Assembly (NCBI RefSeq): GCF_001562425.1
Contig: NZ_LOED01000022.1
Span: 1-39,855, forward strand
DNA: 39,855 bases
Origin: Fervidicola ferrireducens
Lineage (GTDB): Bacteria; Bacillota; Thermosediminibacteria; Thermosediminibacterales; Thermosediminibacteraceae
Direction: 5' to 3'
Shown here: piece after piece, positions 22,622 through 31,073 of the stretch
How the letters are laid out: each line of letters opens with the position of its first letter
How positions within the stretch are numbered: the stretch's first letter is position 1
Notes under the pieces: model-generated
What the model was told of the DNA's origin: nothing
What the model saw: the letters and a program-made list of their open reading frames with translations, nothing else
Database searches by the model: none
Position numbers and translations under genes: made by a program

Positions 22622-24176
22622 GGTCTACGGAGTTCCGGGGATAGTCCTGATGGAAAATGCCAGCAGAGCGGTGGCCGTTGCGGTCAAACAAAAAATTGAA
22701 GAGATATGCGGAAAACGGAAATCTCCGGGTAAGGTGGCAGTGGTCTGCGGCAAGGGCAATAACGGCGGGGACGGTTTTGGGGCCGCAAGACACCTTGCGA
22801 ATATGGGTTTTGAGGTGATGGTTTTTCTGGCGTCGCCTTTTGATGAGATTTCAGGGGATGCCGCGGTAAACCTCAAAGTCATAAAAAATATGGGAATCCC
22901 CGTTTTGGAGCTCAAGGACGATGAGGAGCCGGAGAAAATCCGGGGACTTTTTGATGGATTTCACGCTGTGGTGGACGCCCTTTTCGGAACCGGCCTGAGA
23001 GGGGAAGTGGGAGGGTTCCACAGGAGGCTCATAGAAGCAATAAATGCGTCCGGACTTCCGGTAGTCGCAGTTGACATCCCCTCGGGGATATGCGGGATAA
23101 CCGGTAAGGTGCTGGGGGCTGCGGTGAGAGCTGACGTTACGGTGACGATGGGACTTTTGAAAGTCGGCTTGCTGCTCTATCCGGGAGCAGCCCATGCGGG
23201 CAGGGTGATTGTCGCCGACATAGGCATACCTCACAGGGTTTTTGAGGAATTCGAAGCTGAGGGCTTTCTTTTGGAGCCGGGGTTTATAAAAAACTACATT
23301 AAACCTCCCGCACCCGATGCCCACAAGGGCGATATGGGCAAGGTTTTTATCATAGCGGGTTCAAAAGGGATGACGGGAGCTTGCGCACTTTCGGGCTTAG
23401 GTGCAGCCCGGTGCGGAGCGGGGCTCGTGACGCTGGGGGTACCGGAAAGTTTGAACGACATCCTTGAGGTGAAGGTAACCGAGGTTATGACCCTACCCCT
23501 CCCCGATACGGGGGAAGGGACGCTCTCGGAGGAAGCTTTAAAGCCCGCACTGGAATTTGCACAAAAATGCGATGCGGTTGTCATCGGACCAGGGCTTTCC
23601 TGCCACCAAGAGACAGAAAAGTTCGTGAGAAGCTTCGTGGCCGAATGCGAAAGGCCGATGGTGATAGACGCCGACGGGATAAATAACCTTTCCCAAAGCC
23701 CCGGGGTGCTGAGGGAGGCTAAAGCTCCCGTCGTAATCACGCCTCACCCCGGGGAAATGGCGAGGCTGCTTTCCATGACACCCCGGGAAGTGCAGGAAAA
23801 CAGGTGGGATGTGGCAAAAAAGGCCGGCGAAACCTTCGGATGTACGGTGGTCTTGAAAGGAGCCCGCACCTTGATATACTCGCCGGGACGTCCGGTTTAT
23901 ATAAATCCCACCGGGAACCCGGGAATGGCTACGGGCGGCAGCGGCGATGTGCTCGCCGGCATGATAGGCGCTTTTCTGGCAAGGGGTCTTGATGCTGTGG
24001 AGGCTGCGGCGGCCGGAGTCTACCTGCACGGGCTGGCAGGGGATGCGGCGGCGGAGAAAAAAGGTGAAATCCCACTGGTGGCCGGGGATATAATAGAAAA
24101 CATCCCTGAGGCTTTAAAATACCTGCAAGAAGGGGAGAAAGTATATGGATATGAGATTCAGACCTACCAGGGCTGA
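22569..24176 (+). CDS. nnr: Bifunctional NAD(P)H-hydrate epimerase/dehydratase
   Basis: Repairs damaged NADHX and NADPHX. The 535-aa protein fuses the YjeF N-terminal epimerase domain (residues 1-220; CGKGNNGGDGFGAARHL, VDALFGTGLRG, VDIPSGI) to the C-terminal ADP- or ATP-dependent dehydratase of the ribokinase fold (230-520; KGDMGKVFIIAGSKGMTGA, VIDADGIN, ITPHPGEMARL, TGGSGDVLAGMIGAFLA). ATG 22569 is preceded by GAAGG and lies inside acpS. The acpS-nnr-alr order is conserved in many Firmicutes. Confidence 0.94.
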   Translation: MRAVSPSTMKQIDRRAIEVYGVPGIVLMENASRAVAVAVKQKIEEICGKRKSPGKVAVVCGKGNNGGDGFGAARHLANMGFEVMVFLASPFDEISGDAAVNLKVIKNMGIPVLELKDDEEPEKIRGLFDGFHAVVDALFGTGLRGEVGGFHRRLIEAINASGLPVVAVDIPSGICGITGKVLGAAVRADVTVTMGLLKVGLLLYPGAAHAGRVIVADIGIPHRVFEEFEAEGFLLEPGFIKNYIKPPAPDAHKGDMGKVFIIAGSKGMTGACALSGLGAARCGAGLVTLGVPESLNDILEVKVTEVMTLPLPDTGEGTLSEEALKPALEFAQKCDAVVIGPGLSCHQETEKFVRSFVAECERPMVIDADGINNLSQSPGVLREAKAPVVITPHPGEMARLLSMTPREVQENRWDVAKKAGETFGCTVVLKGARTLIYSPGRPVYINPTGNPGMATGGSGDVLAGMIGAFLARGLDAVEAAAAGVYLHGLAGDAAAEKKGEIPLVAGDIIENIPEALKYLQEGEKVYGYEIQTYQG

Positions 24177-25311
24177 GATAAACCTGGATAACCTGGAACA
24201 CAACATCAACGAAATAAAAAGGATAACAAGTTCCGGGGCCTTCCTCTGTGCGGTGGTGAAGGCCGATGCCTACGGCCACGGTGCCGTAGAAGTAGCAAAT
24301 ACGGCCCTTTCATGCGGGGCAAAGTATTTGGCCGTGGCCATCTTAGAGGAAGCGGTATTCTTGCGGAAAGCGGGAATAAAGGCGCCCATCCTGATTTTGG
24401 GTTTTACACCCGAAGAGCAGTTTGATAAAATAGTAGAGTACGGCATAACCCAGACCGTTTACAACCTTAATTCCGCGAAGTTGCTTTCAAAAAAAGCCGA
24501 AGAGCGCAAAGTTAAGGCCAAGGTCCATATAAAGCTCGATACCGGCATGTCAAGAATTGGCTTTCAGGCGCAGATGTCGTGCCTTCCGGATATAGAGGAG
24601 ATATTCAAACTCCCTGGAATAGAAGTGGAAGGCATTTTCACCCACTTTGCAAAGGCCGACGAAAGGGACAAGAGCTTTACTAAAGAGCAGTTTGAGAAAT
24701 TTGACATGATTGTAAAGGCCTTGGAGAGCCGGGGCTTCAGGATACCAATAAAGCACGTGGCCAACAGCGCTGCGATTATCGACCTTCCCGGAATGCACCT
24801 TGACATGGTAAGGCCGGGCATCATCCTTTACGGCATATACCCTTCCGATGAAGTGGAAAGGGAAAAAATCAATTTGAAGCCCGTGATGAGCTTTAAAACC
24901 CGCGTATCCCATGTGAAAAGGGTGCCGGCAGGCACTCCTGTCAGTTACGGAGGCACTTTCGTCACACAGAGGGAGAGCATCATTGCCACGCTGCCGGTGG
25001 GGTATGCTGACGGCTACCCGCGTCTTTTGTCTTCCAGGGCGCATGTGCTGATAAAGGGCAGGAGAGCTCCTGTGGTGGGCCGGGTTTGCATGGACCAGTG
25101 TATGGTGGACGTCACCGATGTTCCAGGAGTAATGCCCGGCGACGATGTCGAACTTTTCGGCGAAGGCAAAAACGGCGGAGTTACGGCCGATGAAATAGCC
25201 AGGATAGTTGGTACCATCCCTTATGAAATCGTATGTGGCATATCCAAGAGGGTTCCCAGAATATACATTAAAAATGGCAAAATAATAAAAATAAATAACC
25301 CTTTGGCATAA
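24145..25311 (+). CDS. alr: Alanine racemase
   Basis: PLP enzyme making D-alanine for peptidoglycan. The 388-aa protein has the PLP lysine in AVVKADAYGHG (K39) and the second catalytic base Tyr in TPVSYGGTF at about residue 270, where most homologues have YG-R-TF. Substrate-binding and C-terminal beta-domain features (VCMDQCMVDVTDV, EIVCGISKRVPRIY) are present. ATG 24145 has an AAGGGGAG site and overlaps nnr by 32 nt. Confidence 0.95.
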   Translation: MDMRFRPTRAEINLDNLEHNINEIKRITSSGAFLCAVVKADAYGHGAVEVANTALSCGAKYLAVAILEEAVFLRKAGIKAPILILGFTPEEQFDKIVEYGITQTVYNLNSAKLLSKKAEERKVKAKVHIKLDTGMSRIGFQAQMSCLPDIEEIFKLPGIEVEGIFTHFAKADERDKSFTKEQFEKFDMIVKALESRGFRIPIKHVANSAAIIDLPGMHLDMVRPGIILYGIYPSDEVEREKINLKPVMSFKTRVSHVKRVPAGTPVSYGGTFVTQRESIIATLPVGYADGYPRLLSSRAHVLIKGRRAPVVGRVCMDQCMVDVTDVPGVMPGDDVELFGEGKNGGVTADEIARIVGTIPYEIVCGISKRVPRIYIKNGKIIKINNPLA

Positions 25312-25380
25312 GAGGTATAATTTACATAGCCGAATCACATAATGATACTGACTTTTAAGTACGTCTAGGGGGGTGCCGCT

Positions 25381-25656
25381 GTGGCTGAGCTCAAGAGGAT
25401 TGTAGTCAGCCTGCCGGACAGCCTGTTAAGGCAGGTGGATGTCATATTGTCCAAGGAGAAAAAAAACCGGAGCGAATTTATTCAAGATGCCATGAGATTA
25501 TATCTTAGGGAAAGGGAAAGGATAAGAATGAGGGAGCAGCTAAAAAGCGGGTATCTGGAAATGGCAGAGATAAATCTAAAAATAGCGGAAATGGGAATAA
25601 ACGAAGATTTAAAAGATTTGATGCTTTATGAGACAAGTCTTTCGGAGAGTGAATAA
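25381..25656 (+). CDS. CopG/ribbon-helix-helix antitoxin (NdoAI/EndoAI type)
   Basis: 91 aa with an N-terminal ribbon-helix-helix DNA-binding domain ([38 protein letters not shown]) and a Glu-rich C-terminal tail that in EndoAI wraps the toxin. It starts at GTG 25381 after a GGGGGGTG site. A TATAAT at 25316-25321 could be a -10 box. Together with the next gene it forms the alr-linked toxin-antitoxin pair widespread in Firmicutes, and it should autorepress. Confidence 0.88.
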   Translation: MAELKRIVVSLPDSLLRQVDVILSKEKKNRSEFIQDAMRLYLRERERIRMREQLKSGYLEMAEINLKIAEMGINEDLKDLMLYETSLSESE

Positions 25657-25657
25657 G

Positions 25658-26008
25658 GTGCAGGTAAGACGAGGAGACGTATTTTATGCCGACTTAAATC
25701 CCGTCATCGGTTCCGAACAGGGCGGCGTAAGGCCTGTTTTGGTCGTGCAAAATGACGTGGGGAATAAGTACAGCCCCACCGTTATCGTGGCAGCGATTAC
25801 TTCCCAGATCGACAAGGCCAAACTGCCCACCCACGTGGAACTTAAACGCGGAGAATACGGGCTGGAGAAGGATTCGGTAATCCTCTTGGAACAGTTGAGG
25901 ACCATAGACAAGAGGCGCCTGAGGGAAAAAGTGGCTTTTCTTGACAGTGAAATCATGGCAAAGGTTGATGAAGCGCTGAAAATCAGCCTGGGACTGGTGG
26001 AATTTTAA
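25658..26008 (+). CDS. ndoA: MazF-family mRNA interferase (NdoA/EndoA)
   Basis: Ribosome-independent endoribonuclease; Bacillus EndoA cuts at UACAU. The 116-aa protein follows the EndoA pattern closely: [74 protein letters not shown]. The catalytic Arg (GGVRPV) and Thr (AITSQ) are present. GTG 25658 directly follows the antitoxin stop and gives the normal length; a GGAG site lies 9 nt upstream. The longer frame from 25628 overlaps the antitoxin without conserved residues. Confidence 0.93.
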   Translation: MQVRRGDVFYADLNPVIGSEQGGVRPVLVVQNDVGNKYSPTVIVAAITSQIDKAKLPTHVELKRGEYGLEKDSVILLEQLRTIDKRRLREKVAFLDSEIMAKVDEALKISLGLVEF

Positions 26009-26014
26009 ATCAAT

Positions 26015-26041
26015 AAGCCCGAAGCAGGGCTTTTTGGTTTT
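26015..26041 (+). terminator. Rho-independent terminator after ndoA
   Basis: AAGCCC (26015-26020) pairs with GGGCTT (26027-26032), followed by TTTGGTTTTT. It ends the acpS-nnr-alr-ndoAI transcription unit. Confidence 0.85.
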
Positions 26042-26108
26042 TAGAAGGATTTTCGGGTTTTATTTAGTATTAATAAATTATAAGTGTTGATGGGAAGAGG
26101 AGAGTAAA

Positions 26109-26813
26109 ATGAGGCCCTTGATAGCGATAACCTGCTCTTTCGCCGATGAAAAAATTTTTTTAAATCGCGGGTATTATGAAGCGGTGGAAAAAGCCGGAGG
26201 AATCCCGGTAGGTGTTGCACCTTTGAGGGACAAGGATGTCCTTTCGAATCTTCTCGATAGGGTGGATGGCCTGCTCCTTTCAGGAGGTCCCGATGTGGAC
26301 CCGAGGCATTTTGGAGAAAATCCGAGGCCCGGTCTTGGAGAGGTAAACCCGTTGCGCGATGAAGCGGAAATCTTTCTCTGCCGCGAAGCCGTAAAGAGAA
26401 GAAAGCCGGTGCTCGGCATATGCCGCGGTGTGCAGCTTATAAACATAGCCTTGGGAGGCACCGTTTACCAGGATATCGGCTCGGAAATGGAAAAACCGCT
26501 GAAGCACAGGCAGGAAGCCCCCCGGTGGTACGCCAGCCACGATGTAAATGTATCGAAGGATTCGCTGCTTTACCGAATATTGGAATCCGATCTAGTTCCG
26601 GTAAACAGCTTCCACCACCAGGCTGTAAAAGATGTGGCGGAAATTTTAAAGCCGGTGGCCTTTTCGCAGGATGGCGTAGTGGAAGCTGTGGAGGGCGCAT
26701 CGGGGGAATTTTTTTTGCTGGGAGTGCAGTGGCACCCTGAGGAGATGTGGCGAGAATATCCTCTTCAGCTTAAGCTCTTTGAAGCTCTAGTCGATGCGGC
26801 CCGGATGAAGTGA
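26109..26813 (+). CDS. Peptidase C26 gamma-glutamyl hydrolase, PuuD-like
   Basis: Class I glutamine amidotransferase-fold hydrolase of gamma-glutamyl compounds. The 234-aa protein has LLSGGPDVDPRHFGE (family signature), nucleophile Cys105 in GICRGVQLINIALGG, and the catalytic His-Glu in VQWHPEE near residue 216. Members cleave gamma-glutamyl-GABA (PuuD) or related amides; the exact substrate is not readable here. ATG 26109 has an AGAGGAGAG site. It precedes genes for a D-aminopeptidase and an amidohydrolase, fitting use of unusual peptides or amides. Confidence 0.9.
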   Translation: MRPLIAITCSFADEKIFLNRGYYEAVEKAGGIPVGVAPLRDKDVLSNLLDRVDGLLLSGGPDVDPRHFGENPRPGLGEVNPLRDEAEIFLCREAVKRRKPVLGICRGVQLINIALGGTVYQDIGSEMEKPLKHRQEAPRWYASHDVNVSKDSLLYRILESDLVPVNSFHHQAVKDVAEILKPVAFSQDGVVEAVEGASGEFFLLGVQWHPEEMWREYPLQLKLFEALVDAARMK

Positions 26814-26867
26814 TATTGACCCAGGCTTTAATAAGTCAATAAAAATTGAAAATGAGGAGGGGTTTTT

Positions 26868-27686
26868 CTGAAAATCTACATATCCGCCGACATGGAAGGG
26901 ATTTCTGGAGTTGTATCTTCCAGCCACGTCGAGCCGGGCTCCGGGGAATACGAAAGGTTTCGCCGGCTCATGACCAGGGAAGTAAATGCAGTGGTAGAGG
27001 CTGCTTATGAATACGGGGCTTCAGAAATAGTAGTAAATGACTCCCACAACAAAATGGACAACATTTTGGTGGAGGAACTTCATCCTAAGGCTTGTCTTAT
27101 AAGCGGCAGTCCGAAGCCCCTCAGCATGATGCAGGGAATTGACGAAACGTTCGATGCGGTGTTCTTTGTCGGGTACCATGCCAGGGCCGGCTGTTCCGAA
27201 GCCATCATGGACCATACATACACAGGAAGCGTGATATATGCCAAAATCAACGGCAAATTTATGAGCGAAGCGGGTTTGAAGGGGAGGCTGGCGGGCTATT
27301 TCGGGGTGCCCGTGACGCTGATAACGGGAGAGCAGAATGCCGTAAGGTGTGCGAAGGAAGAGCTCAACGACCCCGTAGGCGTTGTGGTGAAGGAGGCGGT
27401 TACCAGATATTCCGCTAAAGTCTTCCCCTTCGACGTTGTACGGGAGAAAATCCGGGAAGGGGTAAAAAAAGCCATCGAAGACCTTTCGCGTTTCAAACCC
27501 ACCGTGGAAGAAGGTCCGGTGGAACTAGAGGTCTCATTTGGGCGGTCCATAATGGCCGACATGGCTTTGCTCATTCCAGGAATGATGAAAAAAGACGCGA
27601 GGACCGTTGTTTATACCGCAAAAGATTATTTGGAAGCTTATAAAGTTTTTAGGGCGGCTTTGGCCGTAAATTCTGGCATTCGTTGA
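26868..27686 (+). CDS. M55-family D-aminopeptidase (DppA-like), apparent CTG start
   Basis: Zinc D-aminopeptidase homologue; DppA of Bacillus releases D-Ala from D-Ala-containing peptides. Starting at CTG 26868 the protein reads MKIYISADMEGISGVV, placing the DppA zinc ligands Asp8 and Glu10 exactly; later conserved parts are VNDSHNKMDNI, FFVGYHARAG and GSVIYAKINGKFMSEAGLKG. The first in-frame ATG (26892) would remove Asp8. There is no in-frame ATG, GTG or TTG in the right place, while AGGAGG lies 7 nt before the CTG. The 272-aa length is standard. An upstream ATG at 26852 is out of frame. Confidence 0.88.
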   Translation: MKIYISADMEGISGVVSSSHVEPGSGEYERFRRLMTREVNAVVEAAYEYGASEIVVNDSHNKMDNILVEELHPKACLISGSPKPLSMMQGIDETFDAVFFVGYHARAGCSEAIMDHTYTGSVIYAKINGKFMSEAGLKGRLAGYFGVPVTLITGEQNAVRCAKEELNDPVGVVVKEAVTRYSAKVFPFDVVREKIREGVKKAIEDLSRFKPTVEEGPVELEVSFGRSIMADMALLIPGMMKKDARTVVYTAKDYLEAYKVFRAALAVNSGIR

Positions 27687-27704
27687 AAAAGAGGAGGGAT
27701 ATTC

Positions 27705-28862
27705 GTGATAGCCGTAAAAGGCGGTACGGTCTACACCATGAAAGGTGAAATAATAGAAGGAGGAACGGTGTTAATTGAGGATGGCAAGATTGTCAAAGTA
27801 GGTAAAGACATACCGGTCCCGGAAGGCTGCGAAGTGATGGACGCCTCAGGGAAATATGTTTTTCCAGGCTTCATTGACGCCCACAGCCATGTGGGTATTT
27901 TCGAAGAAGGTGTGGGGGAAATAGGAGAGGACGGCAACGAGATGACTGACCCCGTAACGCCCCACCTGAGGGCCCTTGATGCCGTAAATCCGGGAGATAA
28001 GGCTTTTGACGATGCGATAAAGGGTGGAGTTACCTGCGTTTTTACCGGGCCCGGCAGTGCCAACGTGATAGGAGGCCAATCCATTGCCGTCAAGACCTTT
28101 GGTCGAGTCATAGATAAAATGGTCGTAAAAGCTCCGGCGGGGCTCAAAGTGGCTTTCGGAGAAAATCCCAAGCGAGTTTACGGTCAGCAAAAGAAGATGC
28201 CCTCCACCCGAATGGGAACGGCGGCCCTCCTGCGGGAGACATTAACAAAAGCGAAAAATTATCTGGAAAAACGGAAAAAATCCCTGGAAAAAGGAGAGTT
28301 TTTCGAAAAAGACCTTAAAATGGAAGTGCTCTGCGAGCTTTTAGAGAAAAAGATTCCACTGAGAGCCCACGCCCATAGGGCGGACGACATAATGACCGCC
28401 GTAAGGATAGCGCGGGAATTCGACGTTGAGATTGTGATTGAGCACTGCACCGAGGGGCATCTCATAGCCGATGAGCTGGCGGAACTCGGCGTGGCGGCGG
28501 TGGTGGGACCTTCTTTGACGTCCCGCTCCAAAGTGGAGCTTAAGGATCTGAGTTTTAAGACCGCGGGCATCCTGGCAAGCAGAGGAGTCAAAGTGGCGAT
28601 AATGACGGACCATCCGGTTGTTCCCATCCAGTATCTAAATGTATGCGCTGCCCTTGCGGTAAAAGAAGGAATGAAACCGGAAGACGCCCTTTCGGCCATT
28701 ACCATAAACGCCGCCGAGATTATTGGCATCGCAGACAGGGTAGGCAGTATCGAGGAAGGCAAGGACGCCGATATAGTAATATGGGACGGCTTCCCCTTAG
28801 AGATCATGTCGAAACCGGAGCTTGTAATGATCGAGGGCAAGGTGGTTTATAAAAAGGAATAA
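27705..28862 (+). CDS. Amidohydrolase-superfamily metal hydrolase
   Basis: 385-aa cytoplasmic hydrolase. It shows the metal-site HSHVG in GFIDAHSHVGIF, a later HAHRADD and IEHCTEG, and the fourth-site Asp in MTDHPVV, all in the order of the imidazolonepropionase/adenine deaminase-like part of the superfamily. The N-terminal beta-strands (VKGGTVYTMKGEIIEGGTVLIEDGKIVKVG) and C-terminal NAAEIIGIADRVGSIEEGKDADIVIWDG complete the composite domain. GTG 27705 has a GGAGGG site and lies 18 nt behind the M55 gene. The substrate is unknown; neighbours point to peptides or cyclic amides. Confidence 0.85.
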   Translation: MIAVKGGTVYTMKGEIIEGGTVLIEDGKIVKVGKDIPVPEGCEVMDASGKYVFPGFIDAHSHVGIFEEGVGEIGEDGNEMTDPVTPHLRALDAVNPGDKAFDDAIKGGVTCVFTGPGSANVIGGQSIAVKTFGRVIDKMVVKAPAGLKVAFGENPKRVYGQQKKMPSTRMGTAALLRETLTKAKNYLEKRKKSLEKGEFFEKDLKMEVLCELLEKKIPLRAHAHRADDIMTAVRIAREFDVEIVIEHCTEGHLIADELAELGVAAVVGPSLTSRSKVELKDLSFKTAGILASRGVKVAIMTDHPVVPIQYLNVCAALAVKEGMKPEDALSAITINAAEIIGIADRVGSIEEGKDADIVIWDGFPLEIMSKPELVMIEGKVVYKKE

Positions 28863-28870
28863 AGCATCCT

Positions 28871-28898
28871 TGACAAGAAAAGGTTATATGGTATACTA
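28871..28898 (+). promoter_or_regulatory. Sigma-A promoter of the FMN riboswitch-ribU unit
   Basis: TTGACA (28871-28876) and TATACT (28893-28898) with a 16-bp spacer, about 30 nt before the riboswitch aptamer. Confidence 0.8.
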
Positions 28899-28931
28899 GA
28901 CTATGAAAAAATTAATAAGTTCCAAGGATAA

Positions 28932-29055
28932 GCCTTCGGGGCAGGGTGAAATTCCCGACCGGCGGTGAGCCTAAAAGGCGAGCCCGCGAGCCCTTGTAGA
29001 GGGTTGACCCGGTGAAAATCCGGGGCCGACGGTTAAAGTCCGGATGGGAGAAGGC
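28932..29055 (+). promoter_or_regulatory. FMN riboswitch (RFN element)
   Basis: The aptamer is closed by GCCTTC (28932-28937) and GAAGGC (29050-29055) and contains the conserved blocks CGGGGCAGGGTGAAATTCCC, GACCGGCGGT, AGCCCGCGAGC, GAAAATCCGGGGCCGACGGT, and AAAGTCCGGATGGGAGAAGG. All six helices of the class can be placed. It controls the following riboflavin transporter gene: FMN binding should turn it off. Confidence 0.97.
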
Positions 29056-29079
29056 GAGAACATACCGTGCGATATTGTT

Positions 29080-29112
29080 GCCCCGGGGTTTATCCCGGGG
29101 CTTAGATTTTAT
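29080..29112 (+). terminator. FMN-riboswitch expression-platform hairpin
   Basis: GCCCCGGG (29080-29087) pairs with CCCGGGGC (29094-29101), followed by TTAGATTTTAT. This GC-rich stem is a probable attenuator controlled by the aptamer; the T-run is interrupted. Confidence 0.7.
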
Positions 29113-29138
29113 ATACGATATGCGGAGGTGTTCAGACA

Positions 29139-29756
29139 GTGAACGTGTTAAACAATTCAAAAGCGGAATCTTTGCGCGAGACCAGGAATCTTACAAAAGT
29201 TGCGGTTTTGGGAGTAATGGCTTTTTTGCTGATGACTTATCTTGAGTTTCCGCTTCCGATGTTCCCCGCCTTTTTAAAGATGGACTTGAGCGACCTGCCC
29301 GCCCTGCTTGCAGGTTTTGGGATGGGGCCGTGGGCGGCGGTATTGGTGGAGATAATCAAAAACATTTTGCACGCCATTTTTAAAAATCAGACCGCGTTTG
29401 TGGGGGAAATAGCCAATTTCTTGACCGGAGTTCTATTTGTGGTACCGGCGGCTGTGGTATACGCTGCCAGAAAAACAAAGGCCAATGCGATAATGGGAAT
29501 GGTACTTGGAACCCTTATAATGGCTGTTGGAATGGCCTTGGCCAACTACTACATTTTCCTTCCGCTTTATGCAAAGGTTTTCAATATGCCCCTGGATGCC
29601 ATAGTGAGCATGGGTTCGAGCGTCAACGGGAGAATAGTCGATTTGAAAACCCTTGTGGTATACAGCATAGTTCCTTTTAACATCTTAAAAGGGGCAATAA
29701 TAATGGCTATAACGCTACTTATATATAAAAAGATTTCGCCCCTTTTGCACATGTAA
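29139..29756 (+). CDS. ribU: RibU riboflavin transporter S-component (ECF type)
   Basis: Substrate-binding membrane subunit of an energy-coupling-factor importer. The 205-aa protein has about six hydrophobic spans, an N-terminal Ala-rich VAVLGVMAFLLM helix that contacts the ECF module, and the RibU features LEFPLPMFPAFLKMDLSDLPALLAGF and GEIANFLTGVLFV. GTG 29139 has a GGAGGTG site 8-9 nt upstream. Regulation by the FMN riboswitch confirms the riboflavin assignment. The shared EcfA/EcfT module must be elsewhere. Confidence 0.94.
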   Translation: MNVLNNSKAESLRETRNLTKVAVLGVMAFLLMTYLEFPLPMFPAFLKMDLSDLPALLAGFGMGPWAAVLVEIIKNILHAIFKNQTAFVGEIANFLTGVLFVVPAAVVYAARKTKANAIMGMVLGTLIMAVGMALANYYIFLPLYAKVFNMPLDAIVSMGSSVNGRIVDLKTLVVYSIVPFNILKGAIIMAITLLIYKKISPLLHM

Positions 29757-29771
29757 CCTGATGAGATGTGC

Positions 29772-29810
29772 AGCACCAACCGGGATAATGGTTGGTGCTT
29801 TATTTTTTAA
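29772..29810 (+). terminator. Rho-independent terminator of ribU
   Basis: AGCACCAACC (29772-29781) pairs perfectly with GGTTGGTGCT (29790-29799), followed by TTATTTTTTAA. Confidence 0.92.
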
Positions 29811-29811
29811 G

Positions 29812-29840
29812 TTTTTGCATGTGGGAAATTGCGGTATAAT
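29812..29840 (+). promoter_or_regulatory. Probable promoter of tsaE-tsaB-rimI
   Basis: TATAAT at 29835-29840 is consensus; the -35 (TTTTTG, 29812-29817, 17-bp spacer) is poor. Confidence 0.45.
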
Positions 29841-29877
29841 GTATATGTAAATCTAATTCAGAGAATGGGGAAAAGTT

Positions 29878-30342
29878 ATGGAGTTCAAGGCCGTTTTTGA
29901 GACCAGAAGCGTTGGAGAAACGGAAGGGCTGGGAGAAAAGCTCGGCAGTCTCCTTTCAAAAGGGGATTTGGTGGCCCTAAAAGGGGATTTGGGTGCCGGT
30001 AAAACGGCTTTCACCAGAGGAATCGCCAGAGGGCTCGGGAGCGAGGATTTTGTGACAAGCCCGACCTTTACCATAATAAACGAGTATGATGGAGATGTGC
30101 CCATTGCCCACATGGATGCTTACAGGTTGAGTGATGCTGTGGAATTGGAAGACATAGGATTCAGGGACTACCTTAAAGAATACGTCGTGGTGATTGAGTG
30201 GGCGGATAGGGTTATCGATTTGCTTCCTGACGAGGTCCTTTTGGTGGAATTCGAAACAATTGGAGAGCAGGAAAGAAGGATAACTTTCACAGCAAAGGGG
30301 AAAAAATACGAAAAAATTTTGCAGGAGTTGAAGAAGTCATGA
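29878..30342 (+). CDS. tsaE: TsaE, t6A biosynthesis ATPase
   Basis: P-loop protein that with TsaB and TsaD inserts threonylcarbamoyl at A37 of ANN-reading tRNAs. The 154-aa protein has Walker A KGDLGAGKTAFTRGIARGLG, the switch SPTFTIINEY, HMDAYRL, and IEWADRV. ATG 29878 has a GGGGAAAA leader. Its stop overlaps the tsaB start by 4 nt. Confidence 0.95.
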   Translation: MEFKAVFETRSVGETEGLGEKLGSLLSKGDLVALKGDLGAGKTAFTRGIARGLGSEDFVTSPTFTIINEYDGDVPIAHMDAYRLSDAVELEDIGFRDYLKEYVVVIEWADRVIDLLPDEVLLVEFETIGEQERRITFTAKGKKYEKILQELKKS

Positions 30343-31073
30343 AGGTTCTTGGTATAGATACATCTTCCGAGGTGGCTACCGCAGCCCTGCTTGCGGAAGA
30401 AAAACTGGTGGCGGAGTACATTTTGAACCACCGTCACACCCATCTTGAAAAGCTCGTCTCAATGATTGACCGGCTTCTTTCCGATTCGGACACCAAACTT
30501 GAAGAATTGGATGCCATAGCGGTGGCTGTAGGGCCGGGGTCCTTTACTGGAATAAGGATTGGAATGGCTTGTGCTCAGGGGCTTTCTCACGTTCACGGCA
30601 TACCCATTGTTGGAGTCAATACACTGGATGCCCTGGCACACAATTTGATGCACTGCGGTGATTTTTTATGCGCTGCCGTTGATGCCCAGAGGGGCGAAGT
30701 CTATGCTTGCCTTTACCGGTGGGAAGGCGCAGAATTGATGCGCTTTTGGGACTATGAGGTCATAAAGGTAGAGAAGCTCGCAAAGCGCCTGACTGACTTA
30801 AACGGAAACGCGGTGCTGCTGGGTGATGGGGCGGTCCTGGTGGAGTCGGCTTTGCCGGAAGAAGTGAAATCTTCGGGGAAAATAGTCGTGGCAAAAAGGC
30901 CTTTTGCCATGCCCAGAGCATCTTCGGTGGCGGAGGCAGGGCTGAAGGATTTAAAGGAGGGAAGAACCTTTAACTGTTTTAACATCAGGCCTTTTTATAT
31001 GAGAAAATCCCATGCAGAGGAAAAGTGGGAGGAAAGGTATGGAAAAGGCAAGCCCGGGAAAAGTGACCATTGA
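30339..31073 (+). CDS. tsaB: TsaB, t6A biosynthesis partner of TsaD
   Basis: Catalytically inactive ASKHA-fold paralogue that dimerises with TsaD. The 244-aa protein has LGIDTSSEVATAALL, HLEKLVSMIDRLL, the diagnostic VAVGPGSFTGIRIGMACAQGL, and IVGVNTLDALA. It lacks the metal-binding HxxxH of TsaD. It overlaps tsaE by 4 nt (ATGA) and rimI by 35 nt. Confidence 0.95.
   Translation: MKVLGIDTSSEVATAALLAEEKLVAEYILNHRHTHLEKLVSMIDRLLSDSDTKLEELDAIAVAVGPGSFTGIRIGMACAQGLSHVHGIPIVGVNTLDALAHNLMHCGDFLCAAVDAQRGEVYACLYRWEGAELMRFWDYEVIKVEKLAKRLTDLNGNAVLLGDGAVLVESALPEEVKSSGKIVVAKRPFAMPRASSVAEAGLKDLKEGRTFNCFNIRPFYMRKSHAEEKWEERYGKGKPGKSDH

Noticed and set aside
28259-28840. 193-codon minus-strand open frame opposite the amidohydrolase
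   Set aside because: Low-complexity Ser/Ala-rich translation typical of an antisense shadow.
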